From Bryum argenteum (Eukaryota > Streptophyta > Bryopsida > Bryales > Bryaceae), in the NCBI GenBank assembly GCA_037043015.1, contig CM073324.1:17636597-17700596 (forward strand): a DNA stretch of 64,000 bases, read 5' to 3'. The notes below the pieces were generated by a model. That model was given only the letters and a program-made list of their open reading frames with translations. It searched no databases and was not told the origin of the DNA. Positions 49,768-61,329 of the stretch are shown piece by piece (position 1 is the first letter of the stretch; every line of letters starts with the position of its first letter). The translations under genes were made by a program, and so were the position numbers.

Positions 49768-51861
49768 CAAATGCTCCGTGAGCTAGAGGATAGTCATTGG
49801 AGCTCGTACATGTAGAAGTAGTGGTGACAGCTTGATATTCTTGTGCTGCACTGGGTTTGGTAAGTGGATGAACGCAGTCTATCACGGTCAAATTGTGTAG
49901 CTGCACAGGGATGTGTCGTAAGTGCCAGAGATGAAAATAATATGCTAAGACTGGGAAGAGGTAATGACCTAACTCACTAGGATTAGACTGACGAAATGGT
50001 GGCTCTGGAACTGATTGAACTTCAGTTTTGTATAAGTTAAAGGTAGGTGGCAGAAGAGTTTGGTGCCTTATTCTGGTAGATGTTGTATTGTGTTGTAGTG
50101 TTCGTATAATTTCGTGGAGAGGTGGTCGTTCAGAAGGCTTGTATATTTGACCCACGCAGTGCTATTCACTCACTATATGGGTCTTACTTTCACTTCAATA
50201 GAGTTTAATCATGTATTGAAGACTCGCTTGATTCTTTTTGTTCATGGAGGGTGGAACAGATGTTACAAATCTGATATGTCTTATAGGAAAGCGACTGGAC
50301 GAGGGAATGCGTCCATCGAAGTTGTTTAGTCGTGATCTCTTTCATTGTTACCGAAATTCTGTTTTGAGGTTTGAGGGGGAGTGGAACAAACAGTCTACCT
50401 TCTTCATATGTGGAGAGCGGAGACTGTAACATAACAAATATGCAAGTACCTTGATACTTGTAGAATCATAGTAATAATCATCGTCTCGAACTACAACCAC
50501 AAAAGTCACCCACCCTTAACTAACATCCTAATCTTAGAGATCGACTTTCTCCATACACACTTGTGAAGAACTATCTTATCATAAACTTTTTACCACGAAA
50601 GACGCAAGAAAGCAAGCGTCTGCAGTCGCCACAAAAGTACTAAATGTGTCCTGAGTTTAGCAGCAAGACAGCTTGCAGGGATAGATGCTCGAAGGCGTTA
50701 TGTTCATGTCAAAATATCCATAATCCCGCTCTCGTTTCGAAACGCTGTTCTGTATGTATGGGTTCACCATCTTCGTATTCTCTAAAAATCTCCGCCAGTG
50801 ATTAAATGTAAATCCCGGGGTAATTACTTTACAAGTATCTGCCAGTCGTTACACAACTTTCAAGTTCATCCTGATTTTGTTCATTCGTTCAGGTGCTCGT
50901 TTTGGATATGGCAATGGACAGGCTGAAGCACGCACTTGTACCTTCTGATGAAATTTCGTAGCTACTAGAGTATGTAGACTTGGTGGAGAAGATAAGCAAC
51001 GAGTTTCGGCATGGTACTGGTAGGGCGATCAACAATAATTTGAAGGTAATATAGATATATCTTCATTGTCGAGCAGTTATAGTTATGTGTTCAATCTGTA
51101 AGAAGTGATCATAGATCTTTGAATTGAGAGTGCTAGTCGAATTTTTAACCGCCATGAGTTACATCGTCAATCATGCATTACATCGACAATCATGCATTAC
51201 ATCGACAATTCCCTTGGAATGCCAGTATTCCAAGTTATATATTGCCAGACTAAGTCTTGCAATGATACACAGTTTCCAAAATGGCTCGTTCTTGGAGCAT
51301 ATCTGGAGCATTGATCCCCAACACCATCTTCATGAGATAGGGTTTTTTTATGCATGATACGGTTGGACTACCTAAAAGCGCCAGGGAACCCAAAAGCGCG
51401 CTGTACCTCATTTGTAGATTGTGAAAATACAGATGTACCTCATTTGTATATAACGCAATTGGGTCAAATCTTACTTAGTACTTTGGAATTTTGTATAAAA
51501 TTCACAAATGCAAATTACATGTTGCAAATTTTTGCAATCCTCCTGAAAACCTATTTCGAATGTGGTCATAATTTTATTTTGAATTTACTAGTGCTAAAAA
51601 TAGGTCAGATCTCTTAAGTTGGTGCTTTTAGGACACTCAACCTTACCTCTGACTAGCTAAGTTGGATCTGATGCGTGTCCATTTTGCAGAAACGCCACAT
51701 ATTGCCTGATGAAGTTTCCAGGTACCTTGCTAGTATATGCTGGGTCCCTCAGACGAGCACCTCTAAGTTAGGTGCTGCGGTGCAAGTCTTTTTTAAGTCG
51801 AGGGGTTCTTGCTCGAGCATGAAGGGCATGACGATGATGTGAACAATCAGATAGAGGCTGC
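49768..51861. other. NDR 3' UTR and intergenic region
   Basis: The first few hundred bases are presumably 3' UTR. No clear AATAAA was fixed. Short open stretches near 50910-51040 and 51690-51790 are not supported as genes. Confidence 0.35.
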
Positions 51862-52131
51862 CACTAGTAGAAAAGAGGGGGGTTTGCAACGTTACAACTT
51901 TTGTGTAAACGTTGCTCAAGTCTAGCAACGTTTCAGACTTGTTTGAGCAACGTTATTCAATCAGCAATGTTATTCGATCACTAAGCAATGTTATTTATAA
52001 TTTAGTTGAAAACGTTGCTTATTTTCTTGAGAACGTTGCTCAAGAAAGTTCCAAAACGTTGCTAGACTTGAGCAACGTTTACACAAAAGCAAAGTTTGTA
52101 ACGTTGCAAACCCTCGTCTTTTCAAGTAGTG
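51862..52131. mobile_element. CACTA-type MITE with AACGTTGC arrays
   Basis: A 270-bp palindromic element. The left end is CACTAGTAGAAAAGAGGGGG and the right end, inverted, CACTACTTGAAAAGACGAGG. The arms remain similar for about 70 bases. Inside are about eleven copies of AACGTTGC or its complement, some as AACATTGC. CACTA ends and repeated short subterminal motifs are typical of the CACTA superfamily, where the motif binds transposase. No coding capacity; a 3-bp target duplication is not clear. Confidence 0.8.
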
Positions 52132-53561
52132 TATGCACCCTCAGGCATCTGCCGAATATCAAACTTACAGAGATCTTATAACACATGAGATCTCAAATAG
52201 TGCTTAATTGCATTTGGAAACGAATATATAACTGACGAAGTGCAACATTTATGTGTGAGAAAAATGACAACCATGCCATTGTTTGAGGGGAGTAGATAGA
52301 GTAGATGTGAAAAAGAACAAATCGACTGGTGCGTATGGTGGAAGCTAATATGTCATTACAATGTAGGAGTCTTGGACAGTTAGAAGCTCGGTAGTCAAAG
52401 TCAAAGGCATCTTTGGCATCTGTGGCAACAAAGCATCGATCTTCTTCTCCTTTCATCTCGGGCGCTTGTGTGGGGATGGATCAATGGAAGCATAATCTGG
52501 CTAGCGCTTTTGAGGCTCGGTTGCGCTAGGCGCTCTGCCCACCACCATCCCTCCAATCCCGACTCCTGCAACTTGCACTTCCTTGTTTCTTATTGGCTCC
52601 TTCACCACCGCTAATGTAGTCTCAACCTTCTCGCCACGAACAACTACTAGATGCTTGTTGTCATCCCACTGAAGCAATGTCGCCACATCTTCGTGTAGCA
52701 TATTAAAACTCAAATACTGCGGGCGACTCTTGGAAGTGCCATCTTTCGCACTGCCATCTTTCGTACCGAGCTTCGCACTACCATATTTGGTACCAAACTT
52801 CACATGCTTTATCTTGTAATGTTCGTCAAGAAAGCCTTGCTCATGGTTGTTTCTCTACAACCCCCCAAAAGTATCATGCCCTTCAACAAGTTACCATTCA
52901 ATCGAATTGATTGAGGTTGATTATGGAGCGATTATGTGATGATAAAAAATGAAAAGCATATAGAAGTAAACATAATATCTCCCATTGCTTAAACATGATA
53001 ATGTTCTCTCTTCTTTGGAACCAACGCCTCCTTCTTAAACATTGTAGAAACAAAATCAACACGTAATTCGTTATAATGGCATTATTCGACTATAAGAAAA
53101 CCCTGTTTTTTGTGATGTCTTGTGTAATGTCTAATGTATTTTGTGATGTCTTACTGTCTTAAAAGATGTCTTCGAAGACGGGAGGATGTCTCTACGTCTA
53201 ACGGGCACATTTTGGATTGGAGGGGTATGAAGACATCACCAAACAAAAAGATGTTGGTGAAGACATGGATATCTTTGAAGACATCTCGATAGACATCAAA
53301 CTCCCACGTTGGCAAGGGATTTTGGACTAGCAAGGTAAAAACGACCAAAATTTACCGGTAGACAGGGTAAAAAGCATTTCTAATGTTAAAAGAGTAGGTG
53401 AATGGGCAGCGGTTTTCAAAAGTAGGAAAAAAGCATCACACTTTTGTTTTTTCTTTTTTTTTCTTTCTTTAATGCTAAATCATTATGTGACGTGGCAATA
53501 CTGAAAATACTAATTTCAGGCTATTCTCAATATTTTTTCATTGGTCTAAATTTTTTTGTTA
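52132..53561. other. Intergenic region with GATGTC-rich stretch
   Basis: A short minus-strand frame at 52501-52803 has TK-GSAK repeats but no recognised family. From 53110 to 53310 GATGTC or GACATC occurs repeatedly. Confidence 0.4.
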
Positions 53562-54285
53562 TTAACCCTTAAGCGGGCCGAATGTTGATTTTCGACATTC
53601 TGGATGACACCACGGATGTTTGAACGCTCCCCGCCTTCTCGTCGTCGCGATTTTTCATCCATCGATTTTTGCCCTTTGTGGGTAAGTGGGGAATGTTTAT
53701 TGTAGGCTTTACTGCCCTTCCAAATTTTATTTTCACAATTTACAATGGCGATTTTAGTGGCAGAATTCTTGGTTTTTTCAGGAGTTTCCTTCGTTTTGGT
53801 GTGAAGTTTTGCCATTTGGGCATTGAAATGGGGCAGTTGGGCATGGGGGCTAATTTGCAAAAGAAATATTAGTGGAAAGAGGGATTTGGGAAGATAAGTC
53901 ATAATTTGGAAAGAAGTGGGAGGATTAGTGCATAAATGCAACTGTCATGGCGGTTGAGCCACCAATTTCAGCCCCCATCACCAATTTGAAGGGCCCAGCC
54001 TTAGAGTATTGAACACCATGAACTTATTCAAATTCAAACTTCTTGCCAACATAATTTCTCCGTGCCAATCCTATCCAGCATCAATACTCTAATGGAAATT
54101 TGCATCATATGGTAGCATCCATCAATTCACATTCAAAATTCAAACCACCACAATCACACCTAAGATATCACATCAATCAATGCCATAATTTTTTAGTTTC
54201 AATTTGAATGTACATGAGTTTTCAAACAAACTCCTCCTCAGTTGTGTCCAACACACGTTCCTCCTATTTCTATCTAACACATATA

Positions 54286-54705
54286 ATGGAGAGTTCAAAA
54301 GAGAGGTTGCTTCATGATGCAAGGGAGGAGTTAGTAAGATGGGCTACAATTGACAAGGGTTTGGGGGAGCAACAAGTGGGTTTTTAGTTAGAGCTTTTGG
54401 ATAGAGATGTGTTACTCAATTTGCCATGTTCAAACAAGGTTGACAAACGTAATACCTCTGAGGGAATTCGTCACCTGTTCTATCACCATGTTAGCAATAT
54501 TTTAGGATGGAAGGAGAGGGTTTGTGAGGGAGATCCATTAGGAATTAGTTCTCTATTATATTCTTTGATTCGTCAAATCTGGCCTACTGAACACCATGCT
54601 AACAACGAGGAGCACAACACACCAAGTATCAAGGGAGATGGGGGAAGAGGAGACAATCAGCAACTTCCAGGTATGCTTACATGTCACCAAATCTTAGTAG
54701 CATAG
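54286..54705 (+). pseudogene. Accessory frame in the piggyBac element, one internal stop
   Basis: ATG at 54286 (MESSKERLLHDAREELVRWA) opens a frame of 139 codons apart from a single TAG at 54385-54387. After the stop it continues LELLDRDVLLNLPCSNKV and, further on, NILGWKERVCEGDPLGIS. I recognise no family. It may be a second protein of the element or the original N-terminal exon of the transposase. The continuous frame on both sides suggests a recent nonsense mutation. Confidence 0.4.
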
Positions 54706-55643
54706 AATTTCCATAGAAATTGGGTTTCAACGAGCTGGGAGGATGGTATCGAGGGTCAACAACGAAGAAGGGCAGGCGTCTGCGAGCTGCTCCCATCGGA
54801 CAGCAAAGGAAGAGATCTCGCCCAACGGCCGCGAAGTCCACCGACAGCTCCTCCATCGGACCAGAGCGGCCGCGAAGTCCAGACCAGCTGCGGTCAGCAT
54901 GCAAGGAGCCAACAAGCTGTTCCATCGGAGGGAACCCCGGCCGACAGCGAAGGGGACAGCGGCCAGCGGAGCGTGGATCCACCGACAACAATGAACACTG
55001 CAGCGACTTCGGAGGAGGAGAGCGAACAGCCCGGGAGGAGCGACCGAGCGAAGCGACCCAGCCGAGCGGAGCGACCCCGGCCGGCAGCAGCTTGGAGGGG
55101 AGCCAGCGGCCGGGGATGGGAGGGTCATCGGCGGCGAGCGAACGGAGCCACCTGCGGAGCCGTTGGGGACTTCGGCCGACAGCAGCTTCGCCGAGGATTT
55201 CGGCAGCGCTCCCCGACCGCGCGACCTCCGTCTCCACCGACGGCGCGGACAGCGCACCCCAACCTGTTCGACCTCCACCGACGGCGCAATTTTACAGCGA
55301 CGGCCCGGATAGCGCTCCCCAACCTCGGTGAGGATCTCCACCGACGGCCCAGTAACCCAGCGACGTGGGAGTAACCCGCCTGCAGCAACAGGAGGGGGAG
55401 GATCAGTTCGGGGGGGTCCTAGACGCTGTGCAACAGCGTTCAAAGATCCAGCGTGCACCAATCTCATGGACCTGCAACGAAGCCATCATGTCATGAATCT
55501 GCCACAAGAGATTATCGAGCCTCTAGAAGTTAGAGTATTGCAAAGGCAACGCATAGATCCAGAAAGTGAGATTGGAGACGAAGAAGAGGAAGGATTGATT
55601 CGATGGGTTAGGGAAACAAACTACTAGCGATTTTGTGTGTCCA

Positions 55644-58235
55644 ATGTCAGCAAGATTGATATATGTGGTGCAAATGAACAATGAAACTAAGCAAGTGCCA
55701 TTTGGTGAGATTGCTCCCATCTTTGCTCATACCATACTGCAGGAAACACAGGAAGAAGAATGCTTGGGGGAACCTGAAGAACCAGGGCTTGATTCTGAAA
55801 GCGATTTAGAAGATTCAGACAGTGGAGAAGAACTGGAATTCTTACTCCTAAATGATGACCTTGGCGGGGCGGGGAGTCCTGCTCGACGGGCGACCTGTGC
55901 TCCATCGCAGGGAATTTCGGAGACCAACGGTCATAGGGCACCTACCCCGGCCAGGCCAGCCCGGTCATCGGACCAGCCAGCGGCGCGGAGGGCAGAGACC
56001 CCGGCCAGGCCGGCCCGGTCATCGGACCAGCCAACCAGCGCGGGGCGGCGACCGGCCAGCCGGCGGTCATCCGACCACGGCCAATGGCGCTGGAGGGCTA
56101 CGACCCCGGCCAGGCCAACCCGGTCATCCGGCCAGCCACCGAGGCAGTGTTGGGCTACGACCCCGGCCAGCCAGGCAGCGTGCAACGACTCCGGCGAGCC
56201 AGCCAGGTCGACGATTTATTTGGATGGTGGAGCGGTGTTGGGCACTCCAGCGGGCCAGCAACTGGCGAGCTCCAGAGGGTTCGGCCCTCCATGCACCTCG
56301 ACGGGGTTGGGGGGGGGTCAGCCTCCAGCTTCCAGCTCGACGGATGCTATTGGAGTGGAAGGTATGGGGAGAGGGACCCGCCAGCCCGAGCCCATTGTGG
56401 GCCACAATCAAGTCTCCCATGCGAGAAAGCCCATTGTCGGGCATAGCCCCGTATCACATTCGAGTTTTGATCATACAAGGGTAAGTGGGCCACATGGAAG
56501 GGGCAGAGGAAGGGGTGTAGGAAGGGGACTAACTAATTGGGATGTTGGTCTAAGTTTCAAGGAATGCTTTGAAGACAAATATTGGGGGAAATTTCGATCA
56601 ACTTACACTCATGATAAAGTTGTTTTCACCGGACCTAGTGAGGGTCCTCCACGTGTTTTTAGGAAAATCTCTCCCGTGTTAGACTTGTTCCACAAATTCT
56701 TCACTAGGAAGACTTTGAGGAAAATAATGAGAGAATCTAACCGGTATGCCGCTTCTATTGACCCGACCACGGGAATGACTAGGGGGCCAAAAGATTGGTG
56801 GAGTTTGACCGTGCCGGAGTTGGAGGCATGGTTGGGCATTAGTATACTAATGGGGTTAAAAATTTTACCTAACCGTAGATGCTATTGGAAAAGTAGCGAG
56901 AAATTTTTCTATTGTCATACTATTGCTAACACTATGAGCATGAAGAGGTATGAGGCTATAACGAAGTGTTTACATATTCATGATGATTCCATGGCCCTCA
57001 TGGATAGAAATGACCCTAACTTTGAGAAATTAGTGAAGTTGAGGTGGCTAATTGAGGAGGTGAGGCACCAATGTGTGTCAAACTGGAATCTTGGTCAATA
57101 CGTAACCGTTGATGAGCTAATGGTGAGATACAAGGGAATCTACGGCCATGGCATGAAGCAATACATGCCTAACAAGCCGGTAAAATTTGGATTCAAGATT
57201 TGGGCGGCCGCAGATTCGAAATCCAAGTACCCTTACAACTTCCATGTCTACACAGGGGCGGATTTGAAGAAAAATCTTCGAACGGCGAAACCGGGGGAGG
57301 CAAAAACGGGGTACGAAGTGGTGATGGGATTGATGGACGGATTGCATGGGCGGGGCCACGTTGTCGTCACCGACAACTTCTTCGCTTCACCGAAACTCTT
57401 CGTCGATTTGCACTCCTTGGGCACATACGCCACGGGCACCGTGCGTTCCAACCGGATTGGTTTGCCGAGCGACTTGGTGGACAAGCGGAGATGGGTGAAG
57501 CAACCCCAAGGGAGCTCCGATTGGCACATGCATTGCACCGGTGCGTTATGTTTTCTTGTTTGGGTAGATAAAAAACCGGTGCTTTTATTGTCAACCCATG
57601 CGGAGCCGTTGTCACCGGATCCGGAGGTGCCTCTCACGGTGCCCCGTTATACTCGTGGGAGGACGGAGCACATACCCACCTCTCCTATCCACTTGGAGTA
57701 CACCCGCATGATGCGGGGTGTGGATGTGAGTGACCAACTCCGGGGAGTCTACACGGCCTTATCCAAGACCCACAAATGGTGGCATAGGATATTCATGTTT
57801 TTGGTAGATTTATCAATTACGAATGCATGGATCATTCACAAGCGGGAGAGTTTGGATTTGGGGCTTGGTGCTATGAACCATTTAGACTTTGTCACGGCAT
57901 TGGCATTCTCTCTCATGGAGAATTGGCGGCGGGACCGGATGGGCGTGGTCTCTCTATGCACTTATACCCCGAGCACTCATGGGCTTGAGAAGGTTCCCCG
58001 AGCTAGACACCAATGTGCCACGTGCAAAGACAAAAAAACTTACAAATTATGTTTGCAAGGATTGTGGTGGTGCATGGTATCACATGGGGGATTGTTTCAA
58101 GAAGTCACACTTTGTACTCCGAAGGTAGTGGGTTATTCATCTAAATGTAAGATCCCATTTCTTCCATCTTCTTTTGTTTATATTTGGCTTGTCTTATCTT
58201 TAATCTTTTTAGCTATGATTTTAGAATATCAATGA
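55644..58235 (+). CDS. piggyBac-type DDE transposase with a late frameshift
   Basis: Cut-and-paste transposase (DDE_Tnp_1_7 family). From the ATG at 55644 the frame has 863 codons. Residues 1-75 are acidic (DSESDLEDSDSGEELEF). Residues about 95-200 are Pro/Ala/Arg-rich with repeated TPARPARSSDQP. The catalytic core starts near residue 305 (GLSFKECFEDKYWGKF). Catalytic Asp residues are Asp490 in VDELMVRYKG, Asp577 in VVTDNFFAS and Asp694 in GVDVSDQ, with the usual second Asp at 697. The C-terminal Cys-rich domain begins QCATCKDKK, but at a seven-A run (58032-58038) its remainder (YVCKDCGGAWYHMGDCFKK, ending at TAG 58126-58128) is in another frame. So the domain that normally binds transposon ends is lost unless slippage occurs. 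The core itself has no stop, so recent activity is plausible. Family members are usually near 600 aa; the excess is the low-complexity N-terminal part. Confidence 0.9.
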   Translation: MSARLIYVVQMNNETKQVPFGEIAPIFAHTILQETQEEECLGEPEEPGLDSESDLEDSDSGEELEFLLLNDDLGGAGSPARRATCAPSQGISETNGHRAPTPARPARSSDQPAARRAETPARPARSSDQPTSAGRRPASRRSSDHGQWRWRATTPARPTRSSGQPPRQCWATTPASQAACNDSGEPARSTIYLDGGAVLGTPAGQQLASSRGFGPPCTSTGLGGGQPPASSSTDAIGVEGMGRGTRQPEPIVGHNQVSHARKPIVGHSPVSHSSFDHTRVSGPHGRGRGRGVGRGLTNWDVGLSFKECFEDKYWGKFRSTYTHDKVVFTGPSEGPPRVFRKISPVLDLFHKFFTRKTLRKIMRESNRYAASIDPTTGMTRGPKDWWSLTVPELEAWLGISILMGLKILPNRRCYWKSSEKFFYCHTIANTMSMKRYEAITKCLHIHDDSMALMDRNDPNFEKLVKLRWLIEEVRHQCVSNWNLGQYVTVDELMVRYKGIYGHGMKQYMPNKPVKFGFKIWAAADSKSKYPYNFHVYTGADLKKNLRTAKPGEAKTGYEVVMGLMDGLHGRGHVVVTDNFFASPKLFVDLHSLGTYATGTVRSNRIGLPSDLVDKRRWVKQPQGSSDWHMHCTGALCFLVWVDKKPVLLLSTHAEPLSPDPEVPLTVPRYTRGRTEHIPTSPIHLEYTRMMRGVDVSDQLRGVYTALSKTHKWWHRIFMFLVDLSITNAWIIHKRESLDLGLGAMNHLDFVTALAFSLMENWRRDRMGVVSLCTYTPSTHGLEKVPRARHQCATCKDKKTYKLCLQGLWWCMVSHGGLFQEVTLCTPKVVGYSSKCKIPFLPSSFVYIWLVLSLIFLAMILEYQ
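55942..56182 (+). repeat. GC-rich repeats inside the transposase gene
   Basis: Irregularly spaced copies of CCCCGGCCAGGCC...CCCGGTCATC start near 55945, 56002, 56105 and 56160 and encode TPARPARSSDQP-like repeats. Composition is far GC-richer than the flanking element. Confidence 0.8.
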
Positions 58236-59280
58236 ACTATACCAATGTGTTTTTTTATCGATTGAAATACTCCGGGGACTCCTGCTTTGCAAGTCCGGGG
58301 ACTCCCATGCGAGAGAGCACCGGGGATTCCAGCGTGGCGAGGCATGGGGGGATTTAGTAGCGACATTTGTTTTGCCAAGATGATGGCGGGGCATCGGTCG
58401 GCGGCAAGGTGGGGGGGGGTGATCACAAGCTCAGCCCATTCCACGACAGGCGGACGACCAAAGAATGGGGCTTGTGGCGGTGCCCCCGACCCCTTCCACA
58501 ACGGCGGGCTTCCTCGCCACCGCCCGACCGAGCGGAGCGCCCCATCACGGAGCATCGACGGCTCATAACGCTCCCCTCTTGTGTAATCCAAATGGGGGGG
58601 ACGGGTGTGGCGGGGGCATCGGATCGGCCCTTTTGGGGTTTGGTCCAAACCGTTTCTAAACCTGATGACCCTATTAGATGGTGGCGGACACCTTTATCCG
58701 GAAGGACAAATTTTATAGTCTCTTTTAGCTATCCTCCCATTATTTTTGTGTTTTGTGTGTTCTTCTTTTCAATCTATCTTTATAAAAGGTCGCCCCTCTT
58801 ACACCAACTCTTGTCCACGGAGGACAAAAGTGTGGGTGGGCAGCCTTGAAACACTATTGAGAAATAGCTCTTTCCTCAACCCACATGCGTTTCAAATAGT
58901 ACTATGTGCAAATGGAAGCTCACAATTATGTTTTTTTTTTTTTGGAATAGCTCCTTTGCTTCATGCCGGATATTATTGTACTTGACCAAATTTGATTTTG
59001 AGGGAATTCTTGATACGACTTTTCACTCCAAAGTCTAAACTTGGTGACTGCCCCACTATTTTCAACCCCCCATTTTTGCCTTCAATCATGTGGATGAAGT
59101 ACCCCCCCAACTCCAAATGGCATGAAACTTGGCATTTCAACTATTTACAAAAGGGAGAAGAAGATCCTACGGTTAGAATTTAAGTTTACTGCCTCTCTTT
59201 TCTTTTAACGACCTTGACATTTTTTCACAAATTGGACCCCTCTCCAACTGCCCCGATGGATTGAAACGTTTAGGGGTTAA

Positions 59281-59910
59281 AATATATAATTATATTTCAA
59301 TAAAAAATATATTTTGTAAATTTTTATTATATTCAAATAAATTAGAATATAATAATTATGTAATTTTTTTATGATTTAAAAATATTTAAATATTTAAAAA
59401 AAATATATATAAAATATAATATCTAAAAGATAACAATGGTGCCGAAAAATAGAATTTCAAAGTAAAAGTAATTTCGTGTATATTTAATCCTCAAAAAACA
59501 CGTGTGCATAGATTAAAAAAGTTATTTACAGCACTTTATCTACATGGCAACAAAAACTCCACGTCGGACCAGTTGACAAGTCATACAACATCTAGTCAGA
59601 TGTCTAACACGATGTCCAACTTACCATAACTACAGTCAGGCATGAATGTCCGCGTAGACATCTACTCGGATGTTTATGAAGATGTTTTGCACGACATCCT
59701 CCTAAACGTCATTTACTAAAAAGCGGCAGTACTTAAGGGTCTCTTAAGAATAATATCAACTTTTTCTCTTACTGCTTGTCCTCCATTGGCGCCGGTCTCT
59801 GATTAGGCTCTGTCTCTAATAACCCTCAATCCTCGTATACTTAAAGAAAATATAAAAAGAAAATAAAAACAATAAACAATATTTTTTGGCTTACTTCAAG
59901 AAGGAATAAA
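59281..59910. other. Intergenic region with GATGTC-rich stretch
   Basis: AT-rich DNA. GATGTC or GACATC and close variants cluster at 59580-59710. Confidence 0.4.
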
Positions 59911-60880
59911 CCCCTAAACGTCCCTAGTGTCGAAAAACGACATTTTGGATGAAGGGTAGAAACTTTGAAGCCATAACTTCATCATCCAAACATCGTTTTT
60001 GACAAAATCACTTGGGTTAGGTCACAAATCAAGTTTAGTTTATGTGGTAGAAATTTCAGACTCATAAAATAAAGTATGAATAAATGGCATGAATTTTAGT
60101 GAAGGCAGCTTTTGTTTTTGGGTTTTCAAACATTTGGCATGTTTTACCATTGCATGCCAATTATGTGAAATCTAAAATAGTTTTTTCATGATTTTTTTTC
60201 ATAGGTTTGATATTTAGATGCATCCCAACAACTTTGTAGTTGGAAGTTTTTTGATCTAAATAACTTTGGTATTGGCTTTGCAATGATGTTTCTACAATGA
60301 AAAAAGTGAAAAAATGGATGATTTTTGAAGAGCTAGATCTCCTTTATCCACCGTTAGATTTTGACTTTATTTTCTGGGATGGATTCCAATTATAGTCTAT
60401 TTTAAGTGGTAGAAATCTTGACCCAATCGAGGATATATTGAAGAAAAGGCATGAATTTGAGTGCGAGGGGTCTAGTTTTGGACTATTTTTCCTTTGTAAA
60501 ATTTTTGGCAGTTTTCACGACTACAAGGCTACTATTTGAGCCAAGATTTTTTTTTGATGAATTTTTTTGGTACAAGAGTGTCTTTGAGATAAAGATGAAC
60601 AACTTTCTAGTTGCTGATTTTTTTATTACAAATTTCATGTTGGTAGTACTTTCACTTCAAAGTGGAAATGATGATATTTTGTATCCTGTTTTGCGCACTA
60701 ATATGTTATGATCTCGCAATCTATGAGGTCCCATGAGTCAAGTTTTGGTCCACATGATCTACTACAAGTCTATTACAAGTTTGTACGGTTGAGATCTGAA
60801 TAGCTTATCTTTATTTTCATCTATATCACTTTTTTTGAAAACGAGTTTTTGGCTAAAAATACCCCAAGGACGTTTAGGGG
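59911..60880. mobile_element. Non-autonomous piggyBac-type element B
   Basis: A 970-bp element ending CCCCTAAACGTCC on both sides (inverted). The right flank is TTAA (60881-60884); the left is TAAA, presumably a mutated TTAA. Next to the left end is the hairpin TGTCGAAAAACGACA. The interior matches element A in reverse complement over most of its length. No coding capacity. Confidence 0.8.
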
Positions 60881-61329
60881 TTAAATATTATTGATTAATT
60901 AATGATTACTTATAGTCTAATGGCAAGATTATACATTACTCTATCATCAACAACCAATATTATACAAAATTAAGCAAATTTACAAGAAATATGAATTTAT
61001 GAAAGTAGCTTCTTAATACAGTTTAGGAGACAATTCTAGAATAGAATTAGTATTAGGAAAGTTAGTTGGAAAGTTAGTTAGGGTAGAAATAAAAGGTAGT
61101 TAAGTGTTTGAAAGATTGCCTATCACCATGGAAGACTATAAATAGTCTCATGATTGTAATCCCACATTTTTTCTATCGATAAAGATTATTTGATTTGTTG
61201 TGGAAGAAACTCTAAGACTTACAATACATGCTTTGTTGTGGAAAGAACTTTAAAGCATGTGGTATTTGATTTGTTGTGAGGGAAAACAAAAAACCTTTTA
61301 TAGTTAATATGTTGTGGTTGAAACCCTGA

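Larger units (their letters stand above)
53566..59276 (+). mobile_element. piggyBac-type DNA transposon carrying a transposase gene
   Basis: The element of 5,711 bp lies between TTAA at 53562-53565 and TTAA at 59277-59280. Its ends are CCCTTAAGCGGGCC and, inverted, CCCCTAAACGTTTC, matching at about 8 of the first 10 positions. The left subterminal part, with TTTTCGACATTCTGGATGA, is shared with elements A and B. It contains a DDE transposase frame, a smaller upstream frame with one stop, and GC-rich low-complexity blocks at 54.75-55.4 and 55.85-56.35 kb. This is the candidate source of transposase for the shorter elements. Confidence 0.82.

Noticed and set aside
50910-51040. Protein-like stretch RLKHALVPSDEIS after the kinase gene
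   Set aside because: Interrupted by a stop and without recognisable homology or joined exons.
52501-52803. 100-codon minus-strand frame with TK-GSAK repeats
   Set aside because: No ATG at the open end, no family resemblance, and repeats may come from the DNA.
54727-55467. Minus-strand open frame of 246 codons
   Set aside because: It is antisense to a GC-rich low-complexity block where stops are rare in all frames; no conserved motif.
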